Part shown: in pieces, positions 1-5,633 of the stretch
Layout of the letters: every line of letters starts with the position of its first letter
Position numbering within the stretch: the stretch's first letter is position 1
Source: an uncultured Jannaschia sp.
GTDB taxonomy: Bacteria; Pseudomonadota; Alphaproteobacteria; Rhodobacterales; Rhodobacteraceae
Direction: 5' to 3'
NCBI GenBank assembly: GCA_937916365.1
Contig: CALFSY010000254.1
Location: 1-6,274, forward strand
Length of the DNA stretch: 6,274 nt
The notes under the pieces: model-generated
Told to the model about the DNA's origin: nothing
Database searches by the model: none
Seen by the model: the letters and a program-made list of their open reading frames with translations, nothing else
Program-made: the position numbers and the translations under genes

Positions 1-624
1 TTCTTTGTCCATATCGGTCTCCTTTATGGTATTTTGGGGATCGGTGGTGGTGATCGGCTTGATCAAACGCATGGCCCAATCGACCGCGCGGGCTTTGGAT
101 TTAGGTGCGTAAACAGCACTTGGCGTTATATCATCGCCCTCTGGTTCGGCACGCGCGAACCCCGCCAACGAAATACCGGTCAACACGCCGGACTTCAGTT
201 GCGCCCACAAATCGGTATCCCCGATCTGAATGCCCACGGCCCACGCACCCTCCGGTTCCTGTGGAAACAATGCATCGCCTTTACGCACCAGCCAGCTTTC
301 AGCAACGAAAGCCATTTCGTTGTTAAAGGAATGTTCTGTGTCGATGTTCCAAAGACGACCCTGGCGCATAAAATCGGCTTGGGCTTTGCGGATCGTTTCA
401 GCACTGGCGGTATCGCCATGGGCGTCTTCCTGATCGGGGGCATAAACAATGCCGTAGGCGCGGCGCAACTCGTCATCGGCTTTAACAAGAGCGAACCCCG
501 CAACCCGCAAATTGGCATCATCCACAGCCTGCCCGTCGATCGATTTTAGGGTGACCCCTTTGCCGGTCGCGGGATTTTTAACCAGAGACAAGTATTCGAC
601 GTGTAGGTTTGTAAGTCTAGCCAA
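1..624 (-). CDS. XkdF-like phage prohead protease (S78_2 type), partial at left edge
   Basis: This frame is open from the TTG at 624-622 to the window edge (208 codons, no stop). It matches what I know of the XkdF-like putative phage serine protease family: AHGDTASAETIRKAQADFM at residues 68-86, DTEHS at 95-99 with probable catalytic His98, an ES-W segment at 109-111, a W-VGI strand near 128-132, and LKSGVLTGISLAG at 143-155 with probable nucleophile Ser152. These proteases cleave scaffold and capsid N-termini during prohead maturation. The start is TTG because no in-frame ATG lies between it and the upstream stop, and GGAG (634-631) sits 6 bases before it. The first in-frame ATG (codon 86) would remove the domain's N-terminal half. 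After about residue 190 the sequence becomes a polar linker that probably leads into a scaffold-like region outside the window. It is divergent from the portal gene. The family call is confident; the catalytic residues are inferred by motif. Confidence 0.85.
   Translation of the reverse strand, partial: MARLTNLHVEYLSLVKNPATGKGVTLKSIDGQAVDDANLRVAGFALVKADDELRRAYGIVYAPDQEDAHGDTASAETIRKAQADFMRQGRLWNIDTEHSFNNEMAFVAESWLVRKGDALFPQEPEGAWAVGIQIGDTDLWAQLKSGVLTGISLAGFARAEPEGDDITPSAVYAPKSKARAVDWAMRLIKPITTTDPQNTIKETDMDKE
10..25 (-). promoter_or_regulatory. Strong internal ribosome binding site and in-frame ATG within the protease gene
   Basis: On the minus strand AAAGGAG (25-19) is followed by a 6-base spacer and ATG (12-10), which is codon 205 of the protease frame. 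It is a better initiation signal than that of the protease itself. It lies just after the protease domain, where a C-terminal scaffold part would be expected to begin. It may start a separate, nested scaffold protein (MDKE...), as lambda Nu3 is made from within gene C. That reading is inference; the signal itself is directly visible. Confidence 0.55.
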
Positions 625-670
625 GGTTGGCTCCAAAGGGTATGTGCGTGTTGTGTTGAAATCTTACTTG

Positions 671-690
671 CACGATTGGTTTTGATCGTG
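671..690. repeat. Dyad element, 6-base arms with 8-base spacer
   Basis: CACGAT (671-676) and ATCGTG (685-690) are perfect inverted arms around an 8-base T-rich spacer. Its size fits a dimeric regulator site better than a terminator, since no T-run follows and it lies between divergent gene starts. Six-base arms can arise by chance, so the function is uncertain. Confidence 0.4.
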
Positions 691-712
691 GAAGGTGGGA
701 AAAGAGGCTTTC

Positions 713-726
713 GTTTAGGGCTAAAC
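713..726. repeat. Near-perfect 14-base palindrome in the divergent region
   Basis: GTTTAG (713-718) and CTAAAC (721-726) are perfect inverted arms separated by GG. It sits 45 bases before the portal start and 89 bases before the protease start. It could be an operator or activator site. It is unrelated in sequence to the dyad at 671-690, so two different regulators would be implied if both are used. Confidence 0.4.
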
Positions 727-770
727 TTTCAACAAGTTACACATTTCCACGCATCCTCTATGTCAGGGGC

Positions 771-2027
771 ATGGACATTGAAAACGCCCCCAAACATGAC
801 GCGAGCGCGGTCACCATTGATGTCGAAAAGTCTAATCTTTTGGGCCTGCTCAGCGCGCGGACCGAAACCGGCCTGGACGGCGAATATCTTTGGCCCATTG
901 AGCCGCTTTCCTTGGCCATGCTTTACCGCGCCAGCGCCGAGCACAACCGCGCCATTCACGTAAAAGCCGAAAGCGCCTTTGGTGGCGGGCTGGTGGGAAA
1001 TGCCGCGCCGATTGAAACGCTGTGCGATACCGGCGCAACCGAAATGTTCGTGCACTTGGGCCTTGATGTGGAAACCTATGGCAATGCCTTTTTGCAGGTG
1101 ATCCGATCCCGCGACGATCAGCGGATCATTGGGCTGCGCCGATTGCCCGCCATCACCATGGCCCGTTTTCGCAACGGATTTTTGCAGCGCGTAACCACCC
1201 CAAACGGCGACACTAAACGGATCACATTTTCGGCAACTGAAATCGTGCACCTGCGTGACTTGTGCCCCCAAGGGCGACACTATGCGTATCCCTCTTGGAT
1301 CGGGGCGGAAGGCATGTTGGAACTGGCCCATGCCGCCACGCGCTACAACGCAGCCTTTTTCAAAAACAACGCAATCCCTGAATATGCCATTGTCTTCAAA
1401 GGCCCCACCCCAACAGCAGACCAAAAAAGGGCAATCCGTGATTTTTTTAATAACGAATTTAAGGGAATGGACGCCGCCCACCGCACCCTCATCTTGAGCA
1501 CCGGCGAAGAACACGGGGTCGACATCAAACGCCTTACAGCGGATGTCAAAGACGGCGATTTCCTTAAACTTATCGATGCGGCGCGCGATCGCATTCCCAT
1601 CGCACATGGCACACCACCGCGCATTTTAGGGATCATGGCGGCGGGCCAGCTTGGCGGCGGCGGCGAAGTCGCGGGCCAGCTGTTCACGTTCGAACATCTC
1701 ACCGTCAAACCCAAACGCCGCCGTATGCTTGATCAACTGCGCCCGCTGCTGAAAGAACTTGGCCTCACCCCTGGCAGCGCCGAGGATGGTCTAATCGAAG
1801 GCCAGGTTGCCTTTCGACCGCTTGATCTAACACCGCCAAAAGACGACGCCGAACACCTGCCCGCGCTGGTGCAAGCAGGCATTCTAACACCCGAAGAGGC
1901 CCGCGCCTTTCTACCGGCAGCGATCACCCCGCACGAGAGCGCCACACAGGCCGCTGGAGCGGCGATTGAACGATCGGCGCCCACACCCTCGGCCCAGGCG
2001 CTTGCGGCGCTCCTGGCGCGACACTGA
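771..2027 (+). CDS. Phage portal protein, PBSX family
   Basis: This 418-residue protein would form the dodecameric ring at the capsid vertex through which DNA enters and leaves. Family features in order are: an N-terminal WPIEPLSLAMLYRASAEH region (41-58), the AIHVKAESAFGGGLVGN stretch (61-77), an LDVETYGNAFLQV strand-helix (98-110), AAFFKNNAIPEYAI (194-207), a conserved HRTLIL at 237-242, and RIPIAHGTPPRILGI at 274-288, the typical late PBSX-portal motif. The C-terminal tail after about residue 389 is alanine-rich and low in complexity. Length is slightly above the usual 330-400 for this family. The ATG at 771 is the only plausible in-frame start; the preceding AGGGG is short and close, a weak ribosome binding site. 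The terminase begins 14 bases after its stop. The call is confident. Confidence 0.92.
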   Translation: MDIENAPKHDASAVTIDVEKSNLLGLLSARTETGLDGEYLWPIEPLSLAMLYRASAEHNRAIHVKAESAFGGGLVGNAAPIETLCDTGATEMFVHLGLDVETYGNAFLQVIRSRDDQRIIGLRRLPAITMARFRNGFLQRVTTPNGDTKRITFSATEIVHLRDLCPQGRHYAYPSWIGAEGMLELAHAATRYNAAFFKNNAIPEYAIVFKGPTPTADQKRAIRDFFNNEFKGMDAAHRTLILSTGEEHGVDIKRLTADVKDGDFLKLIDAARDRIPIAHGTPPRILGIMAAGQLGGGGEVAGQLFTFEHLTVKPKRRRMLDQLRPLLKELGLTPGSAEDGLIEGQVAFRPLDLTPPKDDAEHLPALVQAGILTPEEARAFLPAAITPHESATQAAGAAIERSAPTPSAQALAALLARH

Positions 2028-2041
2028 AGGCGTGCGCGACC

Positions 2042-3775
2042 ATGACAAGGCCCCCCAAAACCGATAGAGCCCCCAAAGCGGCCCATAGAGCGGCATCTTA
2101 TGGAGATCGGCATACTGGCCCCAAAAAACCCAACAAGGCCGCTCAGCGGGCCGCACAGCCCGTCTCTGAGGCTCTGGGCGGGCGTGGGCGGCCACCAAAA
2201 TACACCGACCAAGAAAAAGAGCAGGCGTATTTTGAATACCTGGCCGGGGACAGCTCCACCGAGATCGCCGCCCGCATCGGGTGCACCCCGCGCACCGTGC
2301 GCAACTGGATCAAACGTGGCGATTGGGCGCAAGAATTGCACCAGCGCCGCGCAACAATCACCGGGCTAGAGGACCAGATATTTCGTCTGTCCCGCGTGAA
2401 GGCACCCACCACGGCCCAAGCACAACGTTTGACAATGCTGACTAAGGCCCTGGACCGGTTAAAAAAAGCCGCCCCCAAGCCCAAGCCACGGCCTGTTGTG
2501 GCCCGTGCGGTGGCCGCCGACGCCCTCGCCCAGGTGACATCCCCCGATTATGGTCTTTATGATTATCAAATCGAATTTTTGCAGTCAGACGCACGATTTC
2601 GCCTGATCCTCAAAGCCCGTCAAATCGGGTTTTCCTACGTGGTGGGGTTGGCTGTGCTTTTGGGCGCTATGGTTGGACGCCCGCAAATCGTGGTGTCCGC
2701 ATCCGAGCGGCAGGCCCAGATCATCTTGGGCTACGTGCGCCACCATGCCGAGCGGCTCAAGGTATTGTTGGAAGAGGATAAGACCAACAAGATCACCGTC
2801 ATGGGGGCGGATATTGTTGCCGTCTCCACCAACTTTCGCACCGCCCAAGGTTGGCCTGGCGATGTTTGGCTCGATGAGTTTGCCTGGGTGCGCAACCAGC
2901 GCATGTTATGGGCGGCGGTTATCCCGTCCATCACTGCGATCGGGGGGCGTGTGACGGTGTTTTCCACGCCGTTTCTACCTGGAACTTTGTTTTGGGAAAT
3001 CGCCACCAACCACAAAAATCAACACGATCACTGGTGGCGTAAAACCATTACCATCGAAGATGCAATCGCCCAAGGTATGCCGTTGCCTGGTGGCCTGGAT
3101 GAGTTGCGCCTGCTGTTTGATAGCGAAAGCTGGGCGATGTTTTTTGAATGCCAGTGGGCTGAAAACGGCTCGGCGCTGTTATCATGGGAACTCTTGCACG
3201 CGCTGACCACCGAAACAATCCACCCCAAAACCTTTGGCCGGTTGCGCGGCGGGGTCGATGTCGGGCGTATCAATGACCGCACCGCCATCGCCCTTGTTGG
3301 CCAGGAACATGCGGGAGAAAAGTGGAAAGATCGCTACGCATTGATCCACCACGAACTGCACAAGGGGTTGCCTTTTGACGCCCAGAAAGCCCGCATTCAT
3401 GAGGTGGATGGGCGATTTGATGTTGATGTTTGGAAAGTGGATAAAACCGGCCTTGGTATGCAGTTGGCCGAAGAATTGCACCAAGCCGCCCCCGAACGTT
3501 TTGAGGGTGTGTGGTTTTCTGCCCAACGCAAAGCGCGGCTGGCCTTGAACATACTCAAGCTGGCCGAAGATCGAAAACTGATGTTGCCCAACGATCCAGA
3601 CGTCCTGGCACAACTGCACGCAATCCAAAAACTCACCAGCGGCCAAACCATCAAATACGACGCCGAACGCAACGAAAATGGCCATGGCGACCTTTTTTGG
3701 GCCATCGCCCTTGCCGCCGATGGACGCGCAAAAGCCGGTGGTGACGATGGTCTGAGTGTGGAGGTGTTACAATGA
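2042..3775 (+). CDS. Terminase large subunit, P2 gpP-like ATPase/nuclease with N-terminal HTH
   Basis: The motor that cuts concatemeric DNA and pumps it through the portal. Of its 577 residues, the first 45 are basic and Ala/Pro-rich. Then comes a helix-turn-helix (about 71-92: STEIAARIGCTPRTVRNWIK) and a basic linker ending near 155. The ATPase has a deviant Walker A at 190-199 (LKARQIGFSY, with Lys191, no GKT), Walker B DVWLDE at 274-279 and a coupling motif FSTP at 307-310. The RNase H-like nuclease shows three acidic residues, Asp406 (GVDVG), Asp467 (KVDKTG) and Asp550 (HGDLFWA). This order and length match P2 gpP (about 590 residues), which also carries an N-terminal HTH. No separate small subunit gene is visible. 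Its stop overlaps the next ATG by 4 bases (ATGA). GAAGG at 2026-2030 is a distant ribosome binding site, so coupling to portal translation is likely. Confidence 0.93.
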   Translation: MTRPPKTDRAPKAAHRAASYGDRHTGPKKPNKAAQRAAQPVSEALGGRGRPPKYTDQEKEQAYFEYLAGDSSTEIAARIGCTPRTVRNWIKRGDWAQELHQRRATITGLEDQIFRLSRVKAPTTAQAQRLTMLTKALDRLKKAAPKPKPRPVVARAVAADALAQVTSPDYGLYDYQIEFLQSDARFRLILKARQIGFSYVVGLAVLLGAMVGRPQIVVSASERQAQIILGYVRHHAERLKVLLEEDKTNKITVMGADIVAVSTNFRTAQGWPGDVWLDEFAWVRNQRMLWAAVIPSITAIGGRVTVFSTPFLPGTLFWEIATNHKNQHDHWWRKTITIEDAIAQGMPLPGGLDELRLLFDSESWAMFFECQWAENGSALLSWELLHALTTETIHPKTFGRLRGGVDVGRINDRTAIALVGQEHAGEKWKDRYALIHHELHKGLPFDAQKARIHEVDGRFDVDVWKVDKTGLGMQLAEELHQAAPERFEGVWFSAQRKARLALNILKLAEDRKLMLPNDPDVLAQLHAIQKLTSGQTIKYDAERNENGHGDLFWAIALAADGRAKAGGDDGLSVEVLQ

Positions 3776-4194
3776 CATTGCCCTTCCAACGCTGGACGCT
3801 TCAGATCGCCGAAAAACTGCGCGATATTGCTACCCGCCAAGGCAATGTGCCTTATGAAACCGGCGATTTGCGTAAAGCGCACGTGGTCGAACCCTCAGGC
3901 ACAACCGATGCAATCGTTGCCGCCAACACGCCATATGCACGGGCCGTTCACGATGGGCGGCCAGCCATAACCATAAAGCCCAGCCGCAAAAAGGCGTTGT
4001 CATGGCGGGGCGCACGCCACCCCGTAAAATCCATCACGCAACCCCCGCGTGCGGGCAACCCCTGGCTCGCCCGTGCGGTCGAAGACTTGCAAAACGAGGG
4101 ATTGGATTTCCTTGCCCCCGAAATTGGCCAGGACGTGGCCAATGAACTCACGGATGCTTTGCGTGACCGTGGGTTGAATGTGCGTCGACCCTAA
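3772..4194 (+). CDS. HK97 gp10-like head-tail / minor structural protein
   Basis: This 140-residue protein shows the usual pattern of the HK97 gp10-like family, small proteins at the head-tail junction or used in tail completion: an N-terminal amphipathic helix, TGDLRKAHVV at 30-39, an AANTPYARAVHDGRP segment (50-64) that is the family's most recognisable motif, a basic KPSRKKALSWRG at 69-80, and PWLARAVEDL at 97-106 before a C-terminal helix. ATG overlaps the terminase stop by 4 bases and is preceded by GGAGG (3760-3764) at 7 bases, so it should be well translated and coupled. It is the last structural gene before the lysis cassette. The family call is fairly firm; the exact position in the virion is inferred. 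Confidence 0.75.
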   Translation: MTLPFQRWTLQIAEKLRDIATRQGNVPYETGDLRKAHVVEPSGTTDAIVAANTPYARAVHDGRPAITIKPSRKKALSWRGARHPVKSITQPPRAGNPWLARAVEDLQNEGLDFLAPEIGQDVANELTDALRDRGLNVRRP

Positions 4195-4240
4195 TCGGAC
4201 CAGTTTAATGTTCAATTTGCCATAAGAAAGGACCAACACC

Positions 4241-4810
4241 ATGGCACAACCCCGCAAAAATCCCGCACCTACTGCCCCAGAGCCAACCACATCAAAGCCC
4301 GCCTCGGAAGGTCCAACCATTTTTGACCAGGCCGTGGCGTTCGTGCTCGAAGATCGCATTGAAGGGGGCTACGTTAACGATCCACGCGATCCTGGCGGCG
4401 AAACCAGCTTTGGGATTTCCAAGCGCAGCTATCCCAAAGTCAACATAAAATCCCTCACACGTGATGGCGCAATCAGCATCTACAAACGTGATTATTGGGA
4501 CGCTGCGGGCTGTGATACCATGCCTCCAAAAATCGCGGTGGCGGTCTTTGACTGCGCGGTCAATCAGGGTGTGGGCATTGCGAAACGCCTGATCCAAAAA
4601 GCCGCAGGCGTGGGGGCCGACGGCATCATCGGGCCGAAAACCCGTGCCGCGATAGACCGCGCCAATCAAGAGGACCTTGTGGTGCAATTCCTAGGCTGGC
4701 GCCTCAGACGTTATGCGTTCACCGCAAACGCCAGCATCTACATGCGCGGTTGGTCTAATCGGGTGCTTTACCTTTTGGCCTTCCTAAACACAGAGCTGGA
4801 GGGGGTGTGA
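4241..4810 (+). CDS. Endolysin, GH108-family lysozyme with C-terminal peptidoglycan-binding domain
   Basis: It would cleave peptidoglycan glycan strands at lysis. Of its 189 residues, 1-27 form a Pro/Ala/Thr-rich low-complexity lead with no signal peptide. The catalytic domain begins at about 28 with the GH108 signature: EGGY at 41-44 (probable catalytic Glu41), VNDPRDPGGETSFGIS at 45-60, then YKRDYWDAAGCD at 81-92 and FDCAVNQG at 103-110. The C-terminal part from about 113 resembles the PG_binding_3 domain, with GADGIIGPKT at 125-134, RRYAF at 156-160 and YMRGWSNRV at 167-175. Lacking an export signal, it should depend on a holin to cross the inner membrane. The start is supported by AAGAAAGGA ending 8 bases before ATG. 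Its stop overlaps the next gene (TGATG). The 46 bases before it form one of the larger gaps of the plus-strand operon. Confidence 0.92.
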   Translation: MAQPRKNPAPTAPEPTTSKPASEGPTIFDQAVAFVLEDRIEGGYVNDPRDPGGETSFGISKRSYPKVNIKSLTRDGAISIYKRDYWDAAGCDTMPPKIAVAVFDCAVNQGVGIAKRLIQKAAGVGADGIIGPKTRAAIDRANQEDLVVQFLGWRLRRYAFTANASIYMRGWSNRVLYLLAFLNTELEGV

Positions 4811-4812
4811 TG
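4798..4812 (+). repeat. 15-base stop/start coupling cassette, copy 1
   Basis: GGAGGGGGTGTGATG spans the last codons of the endolysin (ending Glu-Gly-Val), its TGA, and the ATG of the small membrane protein. It combines a strong ribosome binding site, stop and start. An identical 15-mer occurs at 6232-6246. Confidence 0.6.
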
Positions 4813-5016
4813 GTGAAAAAATACATCAAGCCCAACTCCCTAACCTGGTGGGCCGCGATTATGCCGCTGGTGGCTGGAATTATCCTGGCCACCGAACCGC
4901 TGCACGGGTGGTTGGAAATGGCGCAAGCCCTCCGAAATATCACCGGCGATGTGTCGCCCGCTGTGTTGATTAATGTAGGTCTGGGCGGCATTGGCCTGCG
5001 CGGGGCAATCCCATGA
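4810..5016 (+). CDS. Small membrane protein in lysis cassette, possible holin or holin accessory
   Basis: This 68-residue protein has a strong predicted transmembrane helix at about 12-28 (TWWAAIMPLVAGIILA), preceded by a positively charged N-terminus, and a weaker hydrophobic stretch at about 49-64 rich in Gly. It lies directly after the endolysin and before the spanins, the usual place for a holin or accessory. I do not recognise a named family with certainty. The ATG at 4810 is preferred over the GTG at 4807 because GGAGG (4798-4802) is 7 bases from the ATG and only 4 from the GTG. It overlaps the endolysin stop by one base and the next gene by 4 bases (ATGA), so all three are coupled. A real gene is likely; the function is inferred from size, membrane helix and position. 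Confidence 0.65.
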   Translation: MVKKYIKPNSLTWWAAIMPLVAGIILATEPLHGWLEMAQALRNITGDVSPAVLINVGLGGIGLRGAIP

Positions 5017-5252
5017 ATTCGTTTTTCCAATTCGTGCGCGGGCTGGGCGCTAACGGCACGATCTTCGGGGTTATGGCCGCGATGGTCGCCGCAATAATCG
5101 CCTTGGTGCGCCGCGATGCCCGCCAAGACATTAAAAAAAATACCCAACAAAAGGACGTGGAAAATGCCAAAAATATTTCTGATCGGGTGCGTGCCGATCG
5201 TGATGATCGTGACCGGATGCAACACATCGGCGATGCAGGTTACCGAGACTGA
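5013..5252 (+). CDS. Inner-membrane spanin subunit (Rz-like)
   Basis: This 79-residue protein has a single membrane helix at about 16-32 (TIFGVMAAMVAAIIALV), then a highly charged helical tail to the end, dense in Asp, Arg, Lys and Gln with a DR-rich stretch at 57-69 (DRVRADRDDRDRM). An N-terminal anchor followed by a charged, coiled-coil-prone periplasmic helix is the layout of an i-spanin such as Rz. The strongest support is the overlapping lipoprotein gene in the +1 frame (5164-5391), the classical Rz/Rz1 arrangement. It is shorter than lambda Rz (153 residues). The ATG lies in an ATGA overlap with the preceding gene. It should act with the lipoprotein to disrupt the outer membrane after the endolysin has acted. 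The call is moderate because there is little sequence-family evidence beyond architecture. Confidence 0.65.
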   Translation: MNSFFQFVRGLGANGTIFGVMAAMVAAIIALVRRDARQDIKKNTQQKDVENAKNISDRVRADRDDRDRMQHIGDAGYRD

Positions 5253-5391
5253 ACGCACGCTCTGTCAGGTTTGGGGGGAAAGCCTACCAACCCGATCACG
5301 CAGTGATACCACACAAACCCAAAGCGAAATCGGACACGCGTATGCCGATTTTCGTGCCGCCTGCCCAGATCACGCCGATCTAATTCCGTAA
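5164..5391 (+). CDS. Outer-membrane spanin lipoprotein (Rz1-like)
   Basis: This 75-residue protein has a hydrophobic signal sequence (MPKIFLIGCVPIVMIVTGC) ending in a lipobox VTGC, so lipidation and cleavage at Cys19 would leave a 57-residue mature lipoprotein. Asn at +2 is compatible with export to the outer membrane. The mature part holds TLCQVWGESLPTRSRSDT (32-49), a pattern I associate with lipoproteins in alphaproteobacterial prophages, and two further cysteines (34 and 67) that could form a disulfide. Unlike lambda Rz1 it is not proline-rich. The first 89 bases lie inside the i-spanin gene in the +1 frame. The ATG at 5164 is chosen over upstream starts because AAGGA (5151-5155) is 8 bases away and the signal peptide begins there; starting at 5116 would put a basic, non-signal stretch in front. 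Confidence 0.75.
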   Translation: MPKIFLIGCVPIVMIVTGCNTSAMQVTETERTLCQVWGESLPTRSRSDTTQTQSEIGHAYADFRAACPDHADLIP

Positions 5392-5398
5392 GGTGCCC

Positions 5399-5605
5399 AT
5401 GACCCGATTTACCAAAGCCTTGATTGTCAAAGCCGTGCCCAAACCTGCGCGCGGCTTGGCACGATGTTTACCGCCTGGATTTCAACCGCTCCGTTGGAAA
5501 CTGCTCCAAGGCTTTTGGTATGCGAGGTCTTTGGCGGTGGGCCATGTATGCAGGCGTGCGGATCGGGGCGATCCGTTGGCACATCAAACGCAGCAAATTC
5601 TTTAA
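5399..5605 (+). CDS. Small ORF of unknown function, frame A of an ambiguous region
   Basis: The reading from ATG 5399 (68 residues) fits the operon tiling: AAGG at 5390-5393 serves as a ribosome binding site 5 bases away, the start is 7 bases after the lipoprotein stop, and its TAA lies at the ribosome binding site of the next gene. The first 20 or so codons look native (acc, gcc, gtc, gtg, ccc). After about 5460 they do not: third-position GC drops to about half and codons such as agg (twice), tta, tgt and gta appear. No domain or membrane helix is recognisable. It competes with the frame at 5424-5633. Possibly only the N-terminal part is genuinely translated in this frame. Confidence 0.35.
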   Translation: MTRFTKALIVKAVPKPARGLARCLPPGFQPLRWKLLQGFWYARSLAVGHVCRRADRGDPLAHQTQQIL

Positions 5606-5633
5606 GGGGTATCGCCATGAACGAACCGATTAG
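5424..5633 (+). CDS. Small Trp/Arg-rich ORF of unknown function, frame B of an ambiguous region
   Basis: This frame reads 69 residues from a TTG to a TAG that overlaps the next gene by 17 bases. From about residue 12 it looks like a real protein: AWHDVYRLDF (11-20), then RGLWRWAMYAGVRIGAIRWH (34-53), an aromatic and basic amphipathic stretch, then a basic tail. Third-position GC is about 64 percent and Arg codons are mostly cgc/cgg, as in the neighbours. The weakness is its start: TTG 5424 has no ribosome binding site and a TGA lies immediately upstream. One explanation is a frameshift joining the frame A start (ATG 5399) to this frame near 5440-5460, whether a sequencing error, a mutation or programmed. 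I do not recognise a family. Confidence 0.45.
   Translation: MSKPCPNLRAAWHDVYRLDFNRSVGNCSKAFGMRGLWRWAMYAGVRIGAIRWHIKRSKFFKGYRHERTD

Larger units (their letters stand above)
625..770. promoter_or_regulatory. Divergent intergenic control region between protease and portal genes
   Basis: These 146 bases separate a leftward and a rightward gene, so they should hold the promoters for both late operons. I see no convincing pair of consensus sigma-70 boxes; TTGAAA at 656-661 and TTGATC at 682-687 have only poor -10 partners. This would fit late promoters that depend on a phage activator. Two dyad-symmetric elements (671-690 and 713-726) lie in the middle. The minus-strand Shine-Dalgarno for the protease is at 634-631. 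Confidence 0.55.

Noticed and set aside
34..549. Long plus-strand open frame opposite the protease
   Set aside because: It has no recognisable domain or ribosome binding site, and the opposite strand carries clear protease motifs across the whole stretch; it is an antisense shadow.
729..1607. 292-codon minus-strand open frame opposite the portal
   Set aside because: The plus strand encodes a clear portal here. High-GC coding DNA often gives long antisense frames, and this one shows no family features beyond being Gly/Phe/Val-rich.
1641..1681. Direct repeat GCGGGCCAGCT, two copies 30 bases apart
   Set aside because: It lies in the portal coding sequence as two AGQL segments flanking a Gly-rich loop. 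It is explained by local amino-acid repetition and codon preference, with no sign of a site.
1733..2341. 202-codon minus-strand open frame across the portal-terminase junction
   Set aside because: Its Arg/Ser/Gly-rich composition is typical of antisense translation and it spans two well-supported genes on the other strand.
3182..3685. Minus-strand open frame opposite the terminase nuclease domain
   Set aside because: It overlaps the nuclease Asp positions on the plus strand and has no independent start signal or domain.
5116..5163. Upstream extension of the lipoprotein gene to 5116
   Set aside because: It would put 16 basic residues before the signal peptide and ignores the well-spaced AAGGA serving ATG 5164.
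5464..5616. Upstream extension of the three-helix protein to 5464
   Set aside because: The extra part is Cys/Gly-rich with non-native codons, and ATG 5617 has its own ribosome binding site.
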